A stretch of 64,000 nt of DNA from Pseudomonadaceae bacterium (GTDB lineage: Bacteria > Pseudomonadota > Gammaproteobacteria > Pseudomonadales > Azotimanducaceae): assembly GCA_024743435.1 (NCBI GenBank), contig JANSWO010000001.1, forward strand, positions 558,001-622,000, given 5' to 3'. Shown piece after piece: positions 60,123 to 64,000 of the stretch (positions are counted from its first letter, which is position 1; every line of letters starts with the position of its first letter). The position numbers were made by a program, and so were the translations under genes. The notes beneath the pieces were generated by a model, which searched no databases, was not told where the DNA came from, and saw only the letters and a program-made list of their open reading frames with translations.

Positions 60123-60628
60123 GGTTTGCTGCTCACAGCGGCAGCCAGCAGATCTATGCAGTCAACGGGGCAGGGCGGCAGGCACAGCTCACAGCCGGTG
60201 CACTCGTCGACCAATACGGTGTGCATATAGCCCCGAGCGCCGACAATCGCATCAACAGGACAGGCTTGAATACAGAGCAGGCAGCCAATACAGCGCGCCT
60301 CATCGATCAGAGCGATACGCGCCGGCGCATCGGCGAGCGCTTCGTCTGCGCTGCGGCCCAGATGTTCAGACAGTTGCTGCACCAGGGCTTCCCCGCCAGG
60401 AGGGCACAGGGTGATGGGAGCTGCATCGTTGACCAGCGCCTGTGCGTAGGGCCGACAACCCGGATAGCCGCACTGCGCGCATTGGGTCTGTGGCAGCAGG
60501 GCATCAACGGCATCGATCTCCGCGCTGGTGTTGCGCGGCCAGCGATGATTGAGCCAGGCGAGGAGGCCGCCAGCAGTCAGCGCCAGTAGCGCAAGCACAC
60601 CGACGCTCGTCGCAATGCCGATGATCAT
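60119..60628 (-). CDS. rnfB: Ion-translocating oxidoreductase complex subunit B
   Basis: A 169-residue ferredoxin-like subunit. One TM helix (residues 5-27) anchors it; CAQCGYPGCRPYAQAL plus a later Cys (LCPP) ligate the first [4Fe-4S] cluster, and CIGCLLCIQACPVDA and CTGCELCLPPCPVDC the two ferredoxin clusters. Its start overlaps rnfA and its stop rnfC, each by 4 nt. Confidence 0.94.
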   Translation of the reverse strand: MIIGIATSVGVLALLALTAGGLLAWLNHRWPRNTSAEIDAVDALLPQTQCAQCGYPGCRPYAQALVNDAAPITLCPPGGEALVQQLSEHLGRSADEALADAPARIALIDEARCIGCLLCIQACPVDAIVGARGYMHTVLVDECTGCELCLPPCPVDCIDLLAAAVSSKP

Positions 60629-61203
60629 GTCCCCATGCCTTTGAAACCCATAAAGGCCAGCGACATGATGCCGGCGGTCACCAGCGCCAGCGGCACGCCG
60701 GCGAACGCGGCTGGCGCATCGGCCTGCTCGGTGCGCTCTCTGGCGGCGGCAAACAGCGCCAGCACGATGGAGAAACCTAGCGATGCGCCCAGTGCGTAGA
60801 CAACGGTTTGCAGAAGGCTCAACTGCGCGTCAACCGCGAGGAGCGCGAGCGCGAGCACCGCGCAATTACTCGTGATCAGCGGCAAGTACAGACCCATCGC
60901 GGTGTGCAGTATCGGGCTGATCGAGCGCAGCAGCATCTCTGTTGCCTGTACGGTTGCGGCAATGATGACGATGAAGGCAATGATGCGCAGATACGCAAGG
61001 TCCAGCGGTAGCAATACGCTGTGATAGACCGCGTAGCTGAGAAGTGCAGCGAACGTCAGCACGAACGCGGTTGCCAGCCCCATACTCGTTGCAGTGTCGA
61101 AGCGGCCGCTCGTTCCCACGAACGGGCACAGCCCGAGAAACTGGGCGAGAACAAAATTGTTGACGAACGCGGTGGCCAGCAGAAGCAGCAGAAGCTCGTT
61201 CAC
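60625..61203 (-). CDS. rnfA: Ion-translocating oxidoreductase complex subunit A
   Basis: A 192-residue membrane subunit with six TM helices, homologous to RnfE. VNNFVLAQFLGLCPFVGTS and SNCAVLALAL carry the conserved Cys residues. GTG 61203 is chosen because GGGAGGG lies 5 nt upstream and the protein then begins as in other RnfA. It starts the rnf genes, 22 bp behind metG, so it probably shares the metG transcript. Confidence 0.94.
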   Translation of the reverse strand: MNELLLLLLATAFVNNFVLAQFLGLCPFVGTSGRFDTATSMGLATAFVLTFAALLSYAVYHSVLLPLDLAYLRIIAFIVIIAATVQATEMLLRSISPILHTAMGLYLPLITSNCAVLALALLAVDAQLSLLQTVVYALGASLGFSIVLALFAAARERTEQADAPAAFAGVPLALVTAGIMSLAFMGFKGMGT

Positions 61204-61225
61204 AGAGGCCCTCCCGGCGCAGCCG

Positions 61226-63280
61226 TTAGCTGACAACCATGCCGGGTTTGGCGCCGGAGTCCGGAGAGATCAGGAAGATGTCGCTACCACCAGGACCGGC
61301 AGCGAGCACCATGCCCTCTGACGTGCCGAACTTCATCTTGCGTGGCGCGAGGTTGGCGACAACGACGGTGAGTTTGCCCACCAGCTCGCTTGCGTCATAC
61401 GCTGGTTTGATGCCAGACAATACTTGCCTTTCGTGATCACCAACGTCCAACGTCAGCCTTAGCAGTTTGTCTGCACCGTCCACCGGCTCGGCTTTCAGCA
61501 CTTTGGCGACGCGTAGCTCAACTTTCGCGAAATCGTCGATGTTGATGGTGCTTGGTGCGTCGGCACCGGCATCGTCTGACGTTGCGGATGTCGTGTTCGA
61601 CGGAGCATCGCTGGTTTCTGGTGGCGTCTCGTTCTCGGTGGACGCGGCGACCATGGCATCCACGTCTTTGCTGTCGATGCGAGCGAATAACGGGCTGAAC
61701 GCGTTTAGCGTGTGATCGAGCAGTGGTGCATCCAGATCATCCCAGCTCAGTGGTGCGACATTGAGAAACGCTTCACTGCGCTCGGCAAGCCCCGGCAAAA
61801 CGGGTTTGAGGTAAATCATGATCAGACGGAACTGGTTGATACCCTGAGTACAAACGGCCTGGGTCAGATCCCGCTTGCCGTCTTCTTTGATGAGTTTCCA
61901 GGGTGCGTGCTCAGCGATGTATTCATTTGCTCGATCGGCCAGCTCCGTCACCTCGCGTAGCGCGCGATTGAAGTTGCCGGCTTCGAAATACTCAGCGATG
62001 ACTTCGGCCTTGGCCGCGGCGTCCCGCCACAGTTCGGGCGACTCAAGCTTACTCGCGAGTTGGCCGTCGAACTGCTTGTTGATGAAACCGGCGCAGCGGC
62101 TGGCGATATTCACGACTTTTCCAACCACGTCAGAGTTCACCCGCTGCACGAAGTCGTCGAGGTTGATGTCCATGTCGTCCGAGTTGCCAGACAGTTTGGT
62201 GGCGTAGTAGTAACGCAGCGCTTCCGGGTCGAGATGATCGAGGTAGGTACGGGCGTTGATGAACGTGCCTCGAGACTTGGACATCTTGGTGCCGTTGACG
62301 GTGATGAAACCGTGGGTGTGCACTCGAGTAGGACGGCGGTAGCCAGAACCGGTCAGCACCGCAGGCCAGAACAGGCAATGGAAGTTGATGATGTCTTTGC
62401 CAATGAAGTGGTGTACTTCGAAAGCGGAGCCTGCCTCCCAGTAATCATCGAAGTTCAAGCCATCGATGTCGGCAGCGAGGTTCTCAAACGCGGCCATGTA
62501 GCCGATCGGTGCATCCATCCAGACGTAGAAGTATTTGTCGTCAGTGCCTGGGATTTTGAAACCGAAATAGGGGGCATCGCGTGAGATGTCCCAGGCTTTC
62601 AGGCCCGAATCCAGCCATTCGGCGAGCTTGTTCGCGACTTCGGGCTGCACGTAGTTACTCGTCCACTCCCGCAGCACGGCCTCGAACTGGCCCAGATCGA
62701 AGAAGTAGTGTGTGGATGAGCGCAGTTCCGGCGCCGCACCGGATACCACTGATTTTGGCTCGATGAGATCCGTTGCGGCATAGGTTGCCGCGCAGTTGTC
62801 GCAGTTGTCGCCAGCCTGGTCGTCGGCGCCGCACTTCGGACACGTGCCGCGGACGAACCGGTCGGCCAGGAACAAACCGCGCTCCGGATCGAACAGCTGT
62901 TCGACATCGCCCGTAAAGATGTACCCGTTGTCTCTCAAACGCTCGAAGATGAGTGCGCAGCGCGCCTCGTTCTCGGGCGAGTGCGTGGAGTGGTAGCGAT
63001 CGTGGTGGATCAGAAAGTCAGCGAAGTCTTTCGCGTGCTCCACGCGCACAGCCTCGATCATTGCCTCCGGTGTGATGCCCTCCGCCTCAGCACGCAGCAT
63101 TGTGCCGGTGCCGTGGGTGTCGTCCGCACAGACATAGTGGCAGACGTTGCCGCGCAGGCGTTGGAAGCGGGCCCAGATGTCGGTCTGGATGTCTTCCAGA
63201 AGATGGCCCAGGTGTATGGCACCGTTCACGTAAGGCAGGGCGCTGGTAACCAATATGTGGCGTTGTGCTTCGCGGCTCAT
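61226..63280 (-). CDS. metG: Methionyl-tRNA synthetase
   Basis: A 684-residue class I synthetase. HLGH (23-26) is the HIGH motif and KMSKS the ATP loop; [17 protein letters not shown] is the zinc knuckle. Residues from about 580 on are the C-terminal tRNA-binding OB fold ([15 protein letters not shown], then [18 protein letters not shown]) that dimerises the E. coli type. ATG 63280 is in accord with the family. Divergent from mrp, as in E. coli. Confidence 0.96.
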   Translation of the reverse strand: MSREAQRHILVTSALPYVNGAIHLGHLLEDIQTDIWARFQRLRGNVCHYVCADDTHGTGTMLRAEAEGITPEAMIEAVRVEHAKDFADFLIHHDRYHSTHSPENEARCALIFERLRDNGYIFTGDVEQLFDPERGLFLADRFVRGTCPKCGADDQAGDNCDNCAATYAATDLIEPKSVVSGAAPELRSSTHYFFDLGQFEAVLREWTSNYVQPEVANKLAEWLDSGLKAWDISRDAPYFGFKIPGTDDKYFYVWMDAPIGYMAAFENLAADIDGLNFDDYWEAGSAFEVHHFIGKDIINFHCLFWPAVLTGSGYRRPTRVHTHGFITVNGTKMSKSRGTFINARTYLDHLDPEALRYYYATKLSGNSDDMDINLDDFVQRVNSDVVGKVVNIASRCAGFINKQFDGQLASKLESPELWRDAAAKAEVIAEYFEAGNFNRALREVTELADRANEYIAEHAPWKLIKEDGKRDLTQAVCTQGINQFRLIMIYLKPVLPGLAERSEAFLNVAPLSWDDLDAPLLDHTLNAFSPLFARIDSKDVDAMVAASTENETPPETSDAPSNTTSATSDDAGADAPSTINIDDFAKVELRVAKVLKAEPVDGADKLLRLTLDVGDHERQVLSGIKPAYDASELVGKLTVVVANLAPRKMKFGTSEGMVLAAGPGGSDIFLISPDSGAKPGMVVS

Positions 63281-63324
63281 CGTTCTCTATCGCACTCTAA
63301 TTGCAGGGATTGCGGGGGCGGTAT

Positions 63325-63348
63325 CCGGGCAACCCCGGCGTGGCCCGG
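63325..63348. repeat. GC-rich inverted repeat in metG/mrp intergenic region
   Basis: CCGGGC (63325-63330) and GCCCGG (63343-63348) with an internal CCCCGG form a compact hairpin 45 bp upstream of metG, in the 223-bp divergent region. The minus strand just beyond has TATAGT (63356-63351), a possible metG -10 box, so the hairpin would be in the metG leader. No other gene is seen in this gap. Confidence 0.3.
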
Positions 63349-63503
63349 GACTATACCGAAACCGTAAAACGATTGGCGGAAGATGGTTTGTCGGCGGCCA
63401 GCCACGTCGCCATAATGCGCAGCCAGTTTATCGGTTGCGGCACACGCCGCGATCCCCATTTTGTCTGGACCGCGGTAAGCGCGTGTCCAGCGGAGGTAGT
63501 GTT

Positions 63504-64000
63504 TTGAGTGGTCCAGCGAAGCCGCGAATTCCCGGTGTTGAGCACATTGTCGCCGTTGCCTCGGGTAAAGGTGGTGTCGGCAAATCGACCACAGCCGTAA
63601 ATCTTGCGATCGCGCTCGAAAAGGAAGGTGCTCGGGTGGGTCTGCTGGACGCAGATATCTACGGGCCTTCCCAGGGCATGATGCTGGGCATCGCGCCGGG
63701 CACGAAGCCAGCGGTTCGCGATGGCAAGGTATTCGAGCCCATCAAGGCGCACGGCATCAAAGCGATGTCGATGAGTTTTCTGGTCAACGACGACACGCCG
63801 ATGGTCTGGCGTGGCCCGATGGCGACCGGCGCCCTGCAGCAGCTCCTGATGCAGACCGACTGGGCTCCACTCGATGTTCTCATTGTCGACATGCCGCCTG
63901 GCACTGGGGACATTCAGCTCACACTCGCCCAAAAGGCGCCCGTATCCGGCGCTGTTGTGGTAACCACGCCCCAGGACATCGCGCTGCTCGACGCCCGCAA
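63504..64000 (+). CDS. apbC: Mrp/ApbC iron-sulfur cluster carrier ATPase, N-terminal part
   Basis: The first 165 codons of a ParA-like ATPase, open to the right edge. SGKGGVGKSTT (20-30) is the deviant Walker A, DADIYGPSQG the switch I region, MSMSFLV and MVWRGPM are Mrp-specific, and LIVDMPPGTGDI is the family Walker B. Mrp proteins carry and hand on [4Fe-4S] clusters. TTG 63504 has GGAGG about 8 nt upstream. E. coli Mrp has about 100 extra N-terminal residues (MIP18-like); here the P-loop starts at residue 20, so that domain is absent. Confidence 0.9.
   Translation, partial: MSGPAKPRIPGVEHIVAVASGKGGVGKSTTAVNLAIALEKEGARVGLLDADIYGPSQGMMLGIAPGTKPAVRDGKVFEPIKAHGIKAMSMSFLVNDDTPMVWRGPMATGALQQLLMQTDWAPLDVLIVDMPPGTGDIQLTLAQKAPVSGAVVVTTPQDIALLDAR

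Noticed and set aside
63351-63932. 193-residue minus-strand frame opposite mrp
   Set aside because: The plus strand encodes a clear Mrp ATPase; the antisense frame has no domain.

Overview
The window is chromosomal DNA of a free-living, G+C-rich gammaproteobacterium. Four things point there: rnfABCDGE-nth directly behind metG with mrp divergent from metG, the order argF-argD-grxD-rnt-motY-argG, slyX, and a two-ATP-cone NrdA beside NrdB. From memory, the Pseudomonas chromosome keeps grxD, rnt, motY and argG near argF, and metG near rnf-nth. I cannot name a genus. I saw no rRNA, tRNA, CRISPR array, phage or intact insertion sequence.

Layout. 0-7.4 kb: end of a serine hydrolase, DUF1801, a secreted penicillin-acylase-family enzyme, a CoA-transferase/HMG-CoA-lyase pair followed by a decayed hydantoinase-A start, a small P-loop kinase and a flippase-like membrane protein. 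7.5-12.2 kb: an Fe(III) ABC importer (fbpABC) with a phytanoyl-CoA-dioxygenase-like gene upstream. 12.3-18.3 kb: a DUF4124 protein, nrdB and nrdA, and about 850 bp of non-coding DNA with NrdR-box-like and DnaA-box-like sites. 18.3-24.1 kb: glycerol kinase and a 1343-residue PilZ-DUF1631-GGDEF-EAL protein. 24.3-37.8 kb: arginine genes (argF, argD, argG) with PatB, GrxD, RNase T, a MarR/lipoprotein/nitroreductase module, a DUF3482 GTPase plus DUF2868 membrane partner, MotY, a zinc-ribbon protein and MurI. 37.8-53 kb: an accessory region of single genes and regulators (LLM oxidoreductase, SlyX, DUF885, two AraC, one LysR, cyclophilin-like lipoprotein, amidohydrolase, sterol desaturase, short MutS homologue, EamA transporter, alpha/beta hydrolase), peppered with six copies of a hairpin repeat built on GGACCAAGTGCCAGGTCC. 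53-56.1 kb: a three-gene nucleoside use operon. 56.1-64 kb: metG-rnfABCDGE-nth on one strand and the start of mrp.

How genes work together. Nucleoside hydrolase, an MFS transporter and ribokinase overlap and should take up ribonucleosides, release ribose and phosphorylate it. The six Rnf subunits and Nth overlap by 4-8 nt and form one translationally coupled unit. DUF2868 and DUF3482 overlap by 4 nt and probably act as a membrane protein and its GTPase. Three divergent intergenic regions carry clean candidate operators beside MarR, AraC and LysR genes.

The most unusual items are the dispersed hairpin family, one copy of which provides the last codons and stop of the MutS-like gene; the PilZ-DUF1631-GGDEF-EAL fusion; the DUF2868/DUF3482 pair; the NrdR-box cluster far upstream of nrdA; and the hydantoinase remnant. 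I found no wholly new defence or mobile system.
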